Part shown: positions 21,865 through 34,927 of the stretch, in pieces
Layout: every line of letters begins with the position of its first letter
How positions within the stretch are numbered: position 1 is the stretch's first letter
Assembly: GCF_000090795.2 (NCBI RefSeq)
Contig: NW_003546443.1
Coordinates: 32,464-85,143, forward strand
Source of the DNA: Amphimedon queenslandica
Lineage: Eukaryota > Porifera > Demospongiae > Haplosclerida > Niphatidae
DNA: 52,680 bases
Reading direction: 5' to 3'
The notes under the pieces: generated by a model
The model's input: the letters and a program-made list of their open reading frames with translations, nothing else
Databases searched by the model: none
What the model was told of the DNA's origin: nothing
Position numbers and translations under genes: made by a program

Positions 21865-24800
21865 CTATTCATCAGCTTGCAAACGCTTTATCTCATCAAT
21901 AATTGAATGTTCTCCAATTTTCTTCAGAGCTTCTATCAATTTGTTACATGTAGCATGTCTTGTATCTATCCAGTGATAAATCATTTCCTTACGACAAACT
22001 TGAACTTGATCATGGGAATTGTACTTGATCTCATCTAACTTGTGCTTTTTGATTCCCAAGTTCATTCCTAAATTTTCCCATGGAAATACTACACTTTTGA
22101 TAGCATCAATAATAATAGGAGCATGTGTATGAACTATAATAAATAAGATTATATTTGATTATAATTACACAATTCACTTACTTAATATTGCTTTTCCATC
22201 AGTTGGTAATGAAATGGCCTCAGGATCTGTAGTTGCTGCTCCTATAATGAAAAGGAAAGTTATACAAATTAGGTGCGTCGATTTTTACCTATCAGCCAAC
22301 AGCTTTGATTTTTATCTAAATCATTAGTTGTGATAGTATAGCTACTCTCAACACTGCAACCTATTTCAGGAGGGTTATTTCTGTATGAGATGGTTATAGG
22401 ATGAATCTTCTCATCATTAGCAGGCAGAATATGCTTCCGAGTGCAACGAACAAGAGCAGTCACATTTAATGTCTGCTCATTATAACACAATACTTCAGCA
22501 CTTGCTCTTATTGCTTCAAGGATCACCTTACGAAGGAGATAACAATGTTGTGGAAGACCTGTGAAATAAACTTCGATTGATCCAACATTCTCACAAAGGA
22601 ATACTGATCCAACAAAGAGACTCTCTGTGTAGAGCTTCACTGCATGTCGGAGCTGCTGGGGAAAATCATTGGTATTACTATCAATGAAGAAGAAAGGCTC
22701 CTCTTTTCGACTCAACAGTGAGACTACCAAGGCTGGAAATAAACCCTGTATGAAGACAGTGATAGATTTACAATTAATCAATAAATTAATTAATCTCTTG
22801 CCTGTAAAACTAGCTTTTCATCAAATGTAATAAGAAGTGGATCAGCTAATACAGGAAATAATTTTTTCCCTTTTTCAGAAATTTTTTTTGCAGGTAGAAG
22901 AATAGGAATGAAATATTTGATTTCCTGAACTCCTTCAATGGTGGAGATAACAAGTAGATGCTTTAGCAATGTTAGGAGATCATCCATAGAGAACAGACCA
23001 GGAACAAAGTTTAAAACAGATTCAAGACTACGCAATAGTGCCTTATCAAAAGTTCCTTTGTATTTAAGTGAACGTATAATTTCATGAGATAGACGGACAC
23101 CTTCAGGGAATATCTGTTTTAAATTATCAACAAAGGACACACAAGCAATCTTGGAGAGGCAATCTATCAGAAACTGAGGATTAGTGAAGATTACATGAGG
23201 AAGGAGCTTTGGATAATAAATACATAATCTCATTAAGTCCAATTTAATGAGACACTCATCTACATTATCTTTATTCATTCCTAATTTTTGACCAATAGAG
23301 TAGCAGGACTCAAGTGAGATCATTCCATGTGTCTCCTTTGATGCTTCATTCTTTATATTTAAATCAAACAAATACCAACGTACCGGTATCTTAATATTGA
23401 ATTTAATATCAGACAGGAGGCGCTCACGAATTTTAGCTGAAAGTGTTGCACGGTCCTTTTGGCAAAGATTGTCCACAGGAAAAACCAGCTCATTAGAATC
23501 ACGATTATAGAATACAAAGAAATCAAGAAAACCACTCAACTGTGACAGGAGAATCTCATTTTTCTGTGCAATTGTTTCCTGCACACCTATTTTCTGCATA
23601 ACAAATGATTGTTTGTCACAATGAGTGGCTATAATAGCAAATGCTGGTTCACTATTGTCTTCTCTTGAAGTTGCTGCAACAGAACGAACAAAGCTTTCAA
23701 TAATCTGAAGATTAGTCATGGTCATTTCTTTTGGTGTATTGAGTCTTTTACCATTGATAGAGTAAATGAATGTAGGTTTGTCATGAAGGGATTCAGTCAC
23801 CTTCATTACAATAATATACAGTGAATCACGACGTACAAACATACGAAGGAGATCAGTAAACTGAGGCTGGCCTCCACTGTCTAAAAGATAAATCCATTTA
23901 GCTTCATCTAAGTGTTGTAACCCTTCCCTATTCTTAAAAGAAGGCAATGACAATTGCTCAATAATTTTTCTTTTAGCATAATCTAAATCTTTCTTTGGTT
24001 CAAAAGTAGTAATTGGGTACGCTTCATATGATGAATCAGATAACTCATCTGTTGATGGTGAACTTGTACTTGAGGTAGATTGAAGTATCTGTGATGAAGA
24101 TACAGTTGAAATATGTATTGGTGAAGTTGCTGAGGCAGACACTGGTGATGGCAGATCTGTTGGTGCCATTGTAGCTAGCAATGGAGTTGCTTGAGTAAAA
24201 GAAGTGGCATCATCAACAGGATCTGTTATTTCAGTATCACGTATGATATTTGAAAGCATTCGAACTAGATCTTCTTCAGTCATTCCTCTCCACACTTTTC
24301 CTCCATCTGCAGTAGCTATTTGCTCAATGGCTTGTACAGGGCGAGCAGCTATGGGTGTGCTGTTATGCGTCAAAGTTGGTGGTCTATTAGCCAATAGATC
24401 CTTGAATGCTGTTTTACCAACACAAGGAGGACCACATATAACTATCTTGATATAGTTAAGAGATACGTAACTCTTTTCTTTAGAATTTATCCCTTTTTCT
24501 AATTCTTTATGTTTTTCATCTGTCTTAGTACATCTTTCAAAATATTTCATGATATACTTTCTATATTTAGAACAATTGGATTCTTTCAACCACTTCAACA
24601 CATCATTCATCTCCAAATCACCAGCTTCAAATTTTTTTGTTAGAGTGTCGCAAATAGATAGGGTAAAATTAGGTGGGGTAGATGAAGGAATCATTGCGGT
24701 GTGAAACATTTTAGATTCCTGATTGTTCATCAATCGAACTATAACAGCTAATGTCAGCATCATGTCAAAACTAGGATATTCTAGGTATATCGATAACTTT

Positions 24801-26271
24801 TCTGCTTTTGTAGGAGAAACAGCCAGCTTTTTTACTGGGTAGCCCAGTCTATTCAACAGCATGTAAACTAAGGGATGTGATAGTACTCCACCTTCAGAAA
24901 ATAATGATTCATTTGTGACATTAAGGCCTTGAATGGCTAATTGGATTGTAATCTGCTCTTTTCTACTGAACGGTCTAACATTGTCATTTGATTTATGTTC
25001 TAGACGTAAATTTAAATGGACCAGGAATTTTTTAATTAAAATTTCAGATATAGGGGGATATACAGAAATTTGAGCTAGATCTATCTCAAGTCGTAACTCA
25101 TCTAATTTTTTAAAATCATCTATAATAATTATAAATAAAGAAAGAAAATGCACCAGATTTTACCTTCTTTTAGATGGCAAATTTCTATCATAAAAGCCAA
25201 TGTGACTAAAAATTATAATTGAATTTTGATAATTATTACTTTTCATGCCCCCTAAGCAAACCTTGTAAATCATGGTTGTCTTTACGATTATTGGCACCTG
25301 AATCAGGAGAGTCTACATAAAATGAAACCATGCAAATATAATCAAGATTAATTTAGTTTACTTTCATTTTGTTGCTGTTCACTTGGATTTACATTAAAAT
25401 AGTTTGGCTGATCAAAGTACTTTGCCAGCTCATTAAGTTTTGCTACATCTGCTTCCCCACGGCAAAATAAAATTCTAACAAATTCAAGTGGAGAATAATT
25501 TTCAATGATTTCATCATTTAAATGCATGCGAGAGAAAGCCATCATTGCTACTTTGCAATCATTCTCTCCTAGACTGTACAAAAACTCTGCAAACCTCAAT
25601 TTAAGGTATATTTCAGGATATGATATGCGTAAACTAAAACCTGGAATCAAGAACGGGTCTAGTTTAGGTACTTCATTATTCTTGCAGTGGAAATAACTAA
25701 GGACTGAATAAATGATGCTAGCAGTTTCGGATGGAGATTCTGTTCTTGTCAATAAGTGATCAAACACATCATAAAATGTTTCAGGCATGCGTGATGGTTT
25801 ATATGTTCCAACCAATGCCAGACGGACCAGTTCAACATAAATATTCTCCAGATCCATATCAATGTCACAAATAATCTTAGCAATATCATTTTTAATTTTC
25901 TCTAACATCTCACTTGCCCTATTCAGTACTTTGGGATGCGAATTGGACAAAGAAAAGGCTACATCTGCTTCAAATTCTAACTGGTCAAATACGTCTCCTC
26001 TCTTCAAACCCAGAGCAGAGAGACACTGAAGAATAAAGGCCACAGATGTAGCTGGAGAAACAAAATTATGGAAGAAGAGTTTGCGGAGCGATAATTCTAG
26101 CCCAAAATCATAGCTAACATGCTCTAGATCCGGCTGAAATGGGGTGACAGCTTCTTGTATGAGAGTAATGAGATTGTCCTTGTATAGCACAGGCAGATAG
26201 GAAGCTGCATCTAGGGTCTTTGACTCCAACCGTTTATACTTTACCTCAAACCGTTCGACAGTGGCACTCAT
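21865..26271 (-). CDS. Gene A: Roc-COR-type GTPase with C-terminal death domain
   Basis: Six exons (26271-25362, 25312-25262, 25119-22802, 22745-22289, 22241-22182, 22133-21865) join in frame to 1,354 residues. Residues 1-320 are an alpha-helical region of unknown family. A second helical region leads to the GTPase: P-loop GPPCVGKT (about 549), STPIAARPV, DSGGQPQF (about 735, DxxGQ) and ATHCDKQ (about 818, THxD in place of NKxD, usual for Roc). A Ser/Thr/Pro-rich loop lies between the P-loop and DSGGQ. IPVRWYLFDL through VIFTNPQFLIDCLS fits a COR domain. A module GLFPALVVSLL..EAIRAS follows, then a death domain (about 1266-1350, FPWENLGMNLGI..WIDT..IEALKKIGEHSI). Intron 4 (22746-22801) is GC-AG. 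The 25262 donor GTTTGC is weak. Likely a signalling GTPase in apoptosis or immunity (inference from DAPK1/MFHAS1 relatives). Confidence 0.85.
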
Positions 26272-26379
26272 CTCTGCTCTATGATGGCAAAATCTATGCT
26301 ATCAGTTTATAGTTTAATCAGTTTATATATAATAGTGTAGTCCGCAGTAACTTTTGGAATAGCATCTAGCTGCGCTGAT

Positions 26380-27112
26380 CAGCCCACCCACACGAAATGG
26401 TGCGATGCTGTAATCTCATCTAATTTATAGATCAAACGAGTGTAAAAAATTCATGAATCAATGGATCGGCCACCCATACAAAATCTCATTTATAGATCTA
26501 TAATAGTATTCATTTATCATGGCCAAGCCTGGTTTACTAAAGGTGGGCATCCACTATGCAACTTTGTTGCCAGTATCTTTGATGTGGTTGTGCAACATGT
26601 TGCGTCTCTCTACTTCATGCAACATGTTGCCCAGCCACATCAAAGGTTTAACCACAAGTTGCAAGCAACAATGCTGCATAGTGGATGCCCACCAGTAGGA
26701 CAAACGAGTGTAAAATTAAAATTCATGAATCAATGGATCAGACCACCCACACAAAATGGTGCGATGCTGTAATCTCATTTATATACCAATATTCATTATT
26801 ATGGCCAAGCCATCAGCTGAGTAGGGCAAACGAGTGTAAAATTAAAATTCATGAATCAATGGATCAGACCACCCACACAAAATGGTGCGATGCTGTAATC
26901 TCATTTATATACCAATATTCATTATTATGGCCAAGCCATCAGCTGAGTAGGGCAAACGAGTGTAAAACTAAAATTCATGAATCAATGGATCAGACCACCC
27001 ACACAAAATGGTGCGATGCTGTAATCTCATTTATATACCAATATTCATTATTATGGCCAAGCCATCAGCTGAGTAGGGTAAACGAGTGTAAAATTAAAAT
27101 TCATGAACTTCA
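26380..27112 (+). repeat. 126-bp tandem repeat
   Basis: Units start with CAAACGAGTGTAAAA at 26701, 26827, 26953 and 27079, spaced exactly 126 bp. A diverged, interrupted copy covers 26380-26540. Because 126 is a multiple of three, a repetitive ORF runs through it (26685-27122), but nothing suggests it is a gene. It lies upstream of gene A, whose promoter should be nearby. Confidence 0.92.
26542..26693. mobile_element. 152-bp palindromic MITE
   Basis: Terminal inverted repeats GGTGGGCATCCACTATGCA and the exact reverse complement at the right end; pairing continues with small mismatches to about 29 bp. Inside is a second inverted pair (GATGTGG..GCAACATGTTGC and GCAACATGTTGC..CCACATC). It interrupts the 126-bp repeat array. 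Confidence 0.88.
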
Positions 27113-27315
27113 AATTAACTGAGGTCAGAACACCGCACACATATTATGTTGACTGTAAACCTGGCTTTACAATGTTGCATTACAAAAGTCTGCCACAAAA
27201 GATGGTTACATCAAGTTGCCGCCTTAATTAGTAGGTATGTTGGGCTTTATGTAACCCTGAAAGGATTTCATGCAAAATCATAATGTGAGGCCCTATTTGC
27301 ATTCAAAAAATATGC

Positions 27316-27317
<2 letters not shown>

Positions 27318-27357
<40 letters not shown>
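27318..27357. repeat. (AT)n microsatellite
   Basis: About 20 AT units in the gap between the 126-bp repeats and the RBM48 pseudogene. Nothing else is recognised from 27113 to 27530. Confidence 0.85.
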
Positions 27358-27361
<4 letters not shown>

Positions 27362-27634
27362 AATGATGGTCCATGTTAGATATACATGGATATTTTATAG
27401 CTCTACAATCCACATCCCAATAGTCATGTATAACGTCTTATTTACATGAGATTGAGACTAAAAAACTGCAGAATGAAAGAATCATTTATATACTCATTAT
27501 TTTATAACTTATTATTAATTTTACTGTTCTGCAATGTACATAAATTAATGCTGGTGATCAATTAAAAAAAAGAGAATAATTAAAGTTAACAGTCTGCAAG
27601 AAAATTACAAATACTTGTCATATTCATCTCCTCT

Positions 27635-28822
27635 TTTTTGTCTGAGGTGGTGCATAGTCCCTAGCAGCATTAGTGTTGAATACCTTAACAATATAAAGAG
27701 GAATTAATTCAGTGCCTATGATCAATTATTTTTCATTGATTTCAAATTAAATCTGATTTATAGGCTATGTTTACACAGCAACACAAAACGCATCATTTTA
27801 AAAGTATCCTCTTTGAACACCGGTTTCATTTCCATAGAGTTCTATCAAGATTCTATCATGTTTTCATTTGTTTCTGTGTAAACAGAAGCATAAAACAGGC
27901 ACAAAACTATACAGATTGCACCGTTTTTTGTTGCTGTGTAAATGTGGCCTTAATCAGCACATGAAGTACCTGTGACATTTTGTTTCTAACAGAAAGAATT
28001 GTCAAATCAACTGAAGGATGGCCTTTCAGGGGAGAAAGAGAGGGAAAAGCTATAGGTAAGTTGTAAATTATTATAAAATTCAATAAATCAATGTACTGCA
28101 GTCTTACAATAAGGTGGTGGTTATTATTATCTTTAAATAAAAGAAATACTTACAAGTGGCAACTCAGTGGTCTTTACCAGTTTGAGCTGAACTTGTAAAA
28201 GGTGATCTAACAGAATTTCTGCTTAAGTGAGACTGTGACTGATGATAGTCATCATTAAGTATAGGTGGTCTCAATAAAGACTTTGATGAAGATACAGAGA
28301 CAGGTACATGATCTGAGACTAATGGTGGTGGCTGTACAGTGTTAGCTATTGAAATTAATGGAGGAGGAGTGAGTAAAGAAGCATTACTAGTACACGTTAT
28401 GAGTGGACTAGGATTAGGAGGATTGTGTAAAAGAGGAGAGACCTTCTTAGTAGGAGAGATAAGAACACTTCTTTCTTGATGGATGTGATTGGAAGATGAT
28501 GTAGTGTGAATAAGAGGAGGAGGAGTAGAGTGAGGAGGAGGGGGAGAGGGTGAAATGAGAGGAGGGGTACCAGGGGAAGTGCCAATAAGAGGTGGGACAT
28601 AACTTGAGCCGTAGGGAGGGGAACGTATAGGAAGACTATTGGACCACGGGGTGGACCGTGGATCAAAGGAACAGGACCATGGAAGGGACAGCGGTTAGCC
28701 TAGGACAATGGTATGGATGAGGATGAGAGAGAGAAGAAACATGAGGAGAGAATAAAGAAGAAGCATGGCCAATATGAGAAAGTGAGAAACAATGATAGAG
28801 GGGCGTGGTAAAAGTGGACACG
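27635..28822 (-). pseudogene. 5'-truncated RBM48 pseudogene
   Basis: Copies of the last three RBM48 exons lie in order. The final exon equivalent (27635 to about 27687; VFNTNAARDYAPP, ending KKRR and then an early stop) is followed upstream by the 57-nt exon equivalent near 27975-28030, whose acceptor CCCCAG has become CCCCTG. Then comes about two-thirds of the proline-rich exon 4 (28158-28822), with a one-base deletion near 28637 that breaks the frame. Homology to RBM48 stops at about 28822, where sequence like the RNF11 3' flank begins. There is no RRM and no promoter. A MITE sits in its intron. Confidence 0.9.
27754..27956. mobile_element. About 203-bp MITE with inverted termini
   Basis: Inner arms GGCTATGTTTACACAGCAAC (27763) and the reverse complement ending at 27949; the outer CTGATT/AATCAG may extend the termini to 27754-27956. 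The equivalent intron of intact RBM48 (about 35530) lacks it, so it inserted after the duplication or was lost from the other copy. Confidence 0.8.
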
Positions 28823-29096
28823 GTTATTATTCATTACACAAGCCACATCTCTTCATTCACTGTATACTCAAAATCAATATTCTATTTTTGTTCATTAATT
28901 TATTTATATTTTCAACAAGCACCCCACATCAATAATTAACATAAAATAGTGTCATTTTTGCTGTCACTACAAATTGTTGTATCAAATTTTTTAGACAATA
29001 AAATTCATGAAAAAAACTCAATAATAAAGGAAGAGCAATAACAAAAAGCAAATAGCTATTGTCAGTATCATTAAAGCAAAAAATAAAATTAAAAAT

Positions 29097-32000
29097 TCAA
29101 TACCTACATCCAGCAGTTTGCAAACGCTTTATGTCATCAATGATAGCACGTTCTCCTATTTTCTCCAGTGCTTTTATTAATGCATTACATGTAGCACAAC
29201 TTGTATCTATCCAGTGATGGATCATATCTTTACGACAAACTTGAACTTGATCGTGACAATTATACTTGATCTCATCTAACTTGTACTTTTTAATTCCCAA
29301 GTGAATGCCTAAAGTTTCCCATTGAAACACCACACATTTAATAGCATCAAGAAAAATAGAAGCATGAGTATGATCTGTCAGTAATAAATAAAATTATACT
29401 TGATTATAATTATACAATTCACTCACTTAACAATGCATTTCCATCAGCTGGTAAGGAAATGGTATCAGGATCTGTACAGGCTGGTGCACCTACACATATA
29501 ATGAAAAAGAATAACAATAAGAGAGTATATAGTGTATTGAGCATTGACTTACCTATTAGCCAGCAGCTTTGCTTTTCACTTATATCATTAATAGTGATGG
29601 TAGGACTAGTTTCAACACTGCAACAAATTAGAGGTGGGTTATTCTTGTAAGAGATTTTAATTGGGTGAATCTTCTCGTCATTAGCAGGGATGTCATGCTT
29701 ATGCTTGCAATGAACAAGAGCAGACATATTTAATTTCTTCTCATCGTATTGCAATACTTCAGCACTTGCTGATAAAGCTTCTATGATTACTTTACGAAGG
29801 AGGTAACAATGTTGAGGAAGACCAGTGAAGTAAACTTCAATTGATTCTTTATTCTCACAAAGGAATACTGATCCAAAGAGTTCCTCTGTGTAGAGCTTCA
29901 CTGCATGTCGGAGCTGCTGGGGAAAATCAGTAGTACTACTATCAATGAAGAAGAAAGGCTCTTTATTTCGACTTAATAAAGAAACTACCAATGTTGGAAA
30001 TAAACCCTGTATAAAAAAACAGTATACATTATTGTCCATAGATGTAAATCTCTTGCCTGTAAAATTAGCTTATCATTAAATGTAATGAGAAGAGGCTCTG
30101 ATTTAGCTGATTTAGCAAAGAAACTTTTCTGTCTTTGTTCTGCAGGTAGAAGAATAGGAATGAAATATTTGATTTCCTGAACTCCTTCAATGGTGGAGAT
30201 AACAAGTAGATGCTTTAGTAATGTTAGGAGATCATCCATAGAGAACAGACCAGGAACAAATTTTAATGTCGATTTAAGACTATGCAATAGTGCCTTATCA
30301 AAAGTTCCCTTACATTTAAGTAAATGTATCATTTCTTTAGATAGGCCAACTCCTGGTAACATTTGCCTTAAATCATCAATAAAGGACACACAAGCAATAT
30401 TGGAGAGGCAATCTATCAGAAACTGAGGATTAGTGAAGATTACATGAGGAAGGAGCTTATGATAATAGATACATAACCTCATTGAGTCCAAATAAATGAG
30501 ACACCTTTCAACCTCTTCTTTATCCATTTCTAACCTTTGACCAATAGAGTAACAGGACTCAAGTGAGATCATTCCACGTGTCTCCTTTGATGCTTCATTC
30601 TTCATATTCAAATCAAACACATACCAACGTACTGGTATCTTAATATTAAATGTAATGTCAGACACAAGGCGGTGGCGAATTTCAGCTGAAATTGTTTCCC
30701 GATTCTTCTGGCAAAGATTGTTCACAGGAAAAATCAACTCATTAGAATCATGATTATAGAATACAAAGAAATCAACAAAATCACTCAACTGTGACAGGAG
30801 AATCTCATTTTTCCTTTCAATTGCTTCTTTCTTACCAAATTTCTGCATTACAAATGATTGTTTGTCACAATGAGTGGCTACTATAGCAAAAGCTGGTTTG
30901 CTTGTGCCTTCTCTTGAAGCTGCTGCAACGGAACGAACAAACCTCTCAATAATCTGAAGATTAGTCATGGTCATTTCTTTTGGCGTATTGAGTGCTTTAC
31001 CATTGATAGAGTAAACGAATGTAGGTTTGTCATGAAGGGATTCGGTCACCTTCATGACAATGATGTACAGTGAATTACCACGTACAAACATACGAAGGAG
31101 ATCAGTAAACTGAGGCTGGCCTCCACTGTCTAAAAGGTGAATCCAAGTAGCTTCATGTAGCTTTTGTGAGCCTTCCTTTTTTTCCAAAGACAATTGCTCA
31201 ATAATTTTTCTTGACGCATAGTCAAAATCTTTCTTTAGCTCAGAAGTGCTATTGGCAGCTTGATAAGAATACAAGTCAGGTATTTCATTTGTTGGTGATA
31301 GTTTTGTTGTTGAGGGAAATTGGAGCACTGGAGAAAGTGTTGACGATGATGAAGAGGTAGATTGAAGCACTGGTGCAGATGACGATTTAGTCAATGGTGA
31401 TGAAATTGTTATTAAGGTAGAGTCAAGTACTGCTGGTAATGAAGCAGAAAAAGATTCTTTAGTCGAATTAGCAATTGATGGTAACAAAAAATGGTGAACT
31501 GGAAACTTTGAATCAATTGGAGAAAATAATGGTGGTGAGGTTTTCAAAAGAGGGACTGATAACGGACTTGTTGTTAACTCTGTTGTAGATGAAGATAGGA
31601 CATCATTATGCACTGCATAAAAGTCTAAAACAGGTTCTTCAGTTTCACGTATAATATTGGAAAGCATCTTCAGTAGATCCTCTTCGGTAATTTCTTTCCA
31701 CACTTTGCCTCCAGCAGCTATTCTCTCAATAGCATGCACAGGACGGGCAGCTATGGGTGTGCTATTGTGTTTGAGAGGAGGTGGTCTGTTAGCCAATAAA
31801 TCCTTGAATGCTGTTTTACCAACACAAGGAGGACCACATATAACTATCTTGATATAATTGAGAGATACATATCCTTCTTGTATCCCTCTTTCCAGTGCTT
31901 TATGCTTTGCCTCTGTCTTGTTACGTCTTTCAAAATACTCAAAAATATATAATTTATACTTGGAACATTTGGATTCTTCCAGCCATTTTAACACGTCATT

Positions 32001-34927
32001 CATATCTAAATCACCATTTCTATATTTCTTTGTTAGGGTGTCACAAATAGATACATTATTAAATTTAAAACTCAAAAAGCCAGAAGAGGAAATGACTCTG
32101 TCAAACAGCTCAGATTCCCGAGAACTCATCAGTCGAATTATTTCCGCTAATGTCAGTAGCATATCAAAATTGGGATGTTCTAGGTATATTGATAACTTTT
32201 CTGTCTCAGCAGGAGGAGTAGCCAGCTTCTTTACTGGGTAGCCCAATCTATCCAGCAACACATAAACCAAAGCATGGGATAGTACTACACCTTCAGAAAA
32301 TAATGATTCAGCTACTTCATTAAGCCCCTGAATGGCTAAATGAATAGCAACTTGCTCTTTTTGACTGAACGGCCTGAGAATTTTGCTTGATTTGTCTATT
32401 AGACATAAGTGAGCAACAAAATTCTTAACTACAATGTCGGATATAGGAGGAGGACATGAATGAACTTTAACTAGATCTATCCCAAATCGTGACCTTGAGA
32501 TTAACCCTTCCAAATTTATGAAATCATCTGTATGATAAAGTAAATCAGTAAAAAAAGAATTGAATCATGTTACCTCTTTTTAATTTACAGCAATTGGTCA
32601 TAAAAGTCATTCTAGCTAAAAATTAGAATCAAATTAATTTTATTATACATCAAACCCATTATAACACATTACCTCCATCAGTTGGCAAAGGTGTGGCTTC
32701 ACAATGATTGCTTTCAATGGTTACTGGAAAAGATAAATCACTATCAAAAGACATGGCTAAAAAGTAATAAAAAAATAAAAAATTATACCCAGTACAATTT
32801 AGTCCACTTACTTTTGTTCTCTTGCTGTACACACAAATCAAAAAAGTCAGGCTGGTTAAAATATCCTGACAGCTCATTAAGCTTTGCTACATCTGCTTCA
32901 CAACGATCAAATAATGCTCCAATAAATTCCAGTGGAGAATACTTGTCAATGGGTTCATCATTTAAGTGAATACGAGAAAAAACCGTCATTGCTAATCTGC
33001 AAACATCTTCCCCTAGACCATATAAGAACTCAACAATCCTTAATTTAAAGTATATCTCAGGATATGATAAACGTAAAGAAAAGCCTGGTATCAAGTAGGG
33101 GCCTAGTTTAGATACTGCTTTCTCATTGCAATGGAAGTAACCAAGGACTGAATAAATGATACTTGCAGTTTTAGAAGGAGACTCTGTTGTCATCAACAAG
33201 TGATCAAACATCAAATATATAGTCTCATAAAATGTTTCTGTTGAGAAGATTGTTCCAAGCAGCGAAAGATTGAGCAGCTCCACATAAAAACCGAGAAGAG
33301 ACAGGTCGATTTCAGCAACAATTGAGGTAAGATCTGTCTTGATTCTCCCTTTTATCTCACCTGCCCTACTCAGAACCTCTGGATAAGAGGTCAACAAAGA
33401 AAAGGTCTCATCTGCTTCAGATTTTAACTGGTTGACATGCCCATCCCAACCCAGAGCAGACAGACATTGAAGAAAAAAGGCAACAGATTCAGCTGGAGTA
33501 TATTGAGAGAAGAGTAAATTGAGTGATTTTTCTAATGTTTTACATGCAGGCTGCAGCAATTGGATAGTAATAGCTTCATTAATGAGAGTAATGAGATTAT
33601 CCCTGTATACAAGAGGGAGATGAGAAGCTGAAGTCATCAACTCCAACTGAGAAGCTTCCATTGTTGACTCCAACTGAAAAGCTTCCATTGTAAACGGTTC
33701 CAGAACTGAAGTAGAACTTAGTGCACTTGTTTTTTGAGCAACAAGAAGTGTGGGACCTACATATAGATCAAATCAATGTAATTACTATGAATAACAATAG
33801 TACTTTACCTGATGCTTCAATCGGATGGCGTGTTGCATATGCATAACCACAACTAGGGAAAGCAGCTGTAAGTTCTGATTTGGGATTCATCAGTAATTGG
33901 GAATCAGTTATGGCACTACCATCTAATAATAACAATAATATAATTTATATTCTATCAGGGACATTTATTTGCTCATAAATTTACTTATTGACTACTGCGT
34001 GGCAGTATACAACAACATCAATTTTTTATAACACATTTGTTTTCATGATGTTTTATTTTCAGAGCCATAGCAACTGCTATATACATGTAGTTGCCACAGT
34101 CTAGTCTCGTGTCCAGACCCATCCCCTTTTTGACATTTGGCAGTTTACCTCTTATAGCATAAAGACTCTTCCTACATACATCTAGAAAGGGCCGGCAATG
34201 ACCAGTACTCTTTTTAGCATTAAGATGACTCTCTGTAATAGCAACATTATATACATATTATGCAGGAACAATGAAACTTACCTTTTAGTGTAGAGACTGT
34301 GGACTCTGCAAGGTGATGCCATTCTGGTACTGTAAGATGATGGCGTCTGCAGTACCCACGTAACTTTTCATGATACAGGCTACAACCGATTAATTCCAGC
34401 CAAGCAAAAAGGTACTGGAATGAGTCTGGTGTGAGACAGTCTCGATTAAAGAGGAGCTCCAAGAGATGAGTTCTTGATATGACGTTTGAGACATCAAACT
34501 GAGGCAAAAAAGTACGTATTGCCATCTTCCTTAAAGAATGATACTTTACGCGATCCAAGCTACATAAGATAGAACAAACGGTTAGAATGAAATCCATCAT
34601 CCTCAGATCAATGCCTTCAACGACTGTCTCGTTTTGTTTAGCATGTTCTTTCAGAGCATCGACGAGTGGCCTTTGCACATCCAAACGCAAGAGAATCATG
34701 ATAAGTAAATTGAGGGCAGAGCTACTACCATATTTACGCTCCAGTAGAATGTACACTGAAGTGAGACGATCGGCTTCTTCAAGGTCGGACCGTGGTATTT
34801 GAAAAGCAAAATTAGCCACTAGTTTAACGACATCAAGTTTTATTGGACCAATGGCAATTATGGCCTTGTTGATTTCGCCTAGCTTATCAGCCAATTTCTT
34901 CCAGTGCTCCTTGTCGATCCCAGCCAT
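29097..34927 (-). CDS. Gene B: long Roc-COR-type GTPase with death domain and DED-like N-terminus
   Basis: Nine exons (34927-34282, 34232-34149, 33922-33809, 33756-32812, 32756-32673, 32527-30057, 30006-29553, 29489-29427, 29374-29097) join in frame to 1,712 residues. From about residue 317 on it is collinear with gene A: the same helical region, GPPCVGKT (about 860), STPIAARPV, a longer Ser/Thr/Pro loop, DSGGQPQF (about 1089), ATHCDKQ, COR (IPVRWYVFDL, about 1252), the C-terminal module and a death domain (about 1621-1705). The first exon is absent from A: about 215 helical residues in two similar halves (LTSVYILLERKYGSSSALNL; LLELLFNRDCLTPDSFQYLF) that look like tandem death-effector-type folds, although this is weak. 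Intron 6 (30007-30056) is GC-AG as in A. Probably a signalling or immune GTPase (inference). Confidence 0.85.

Noticed and set aside
26685..27122. 145-residue repetitive ORF in the 126-bp repeats
   Set aside because: Open only because the repeat length is a multiple of three; no known domain, no splice context.
28397..28666. 89-residue Leu-rich ORF, also seen at 35945-36196
   Set aside because: Out-of-frame shadow of the proline-rich RBM48 exon and its pseudogene.
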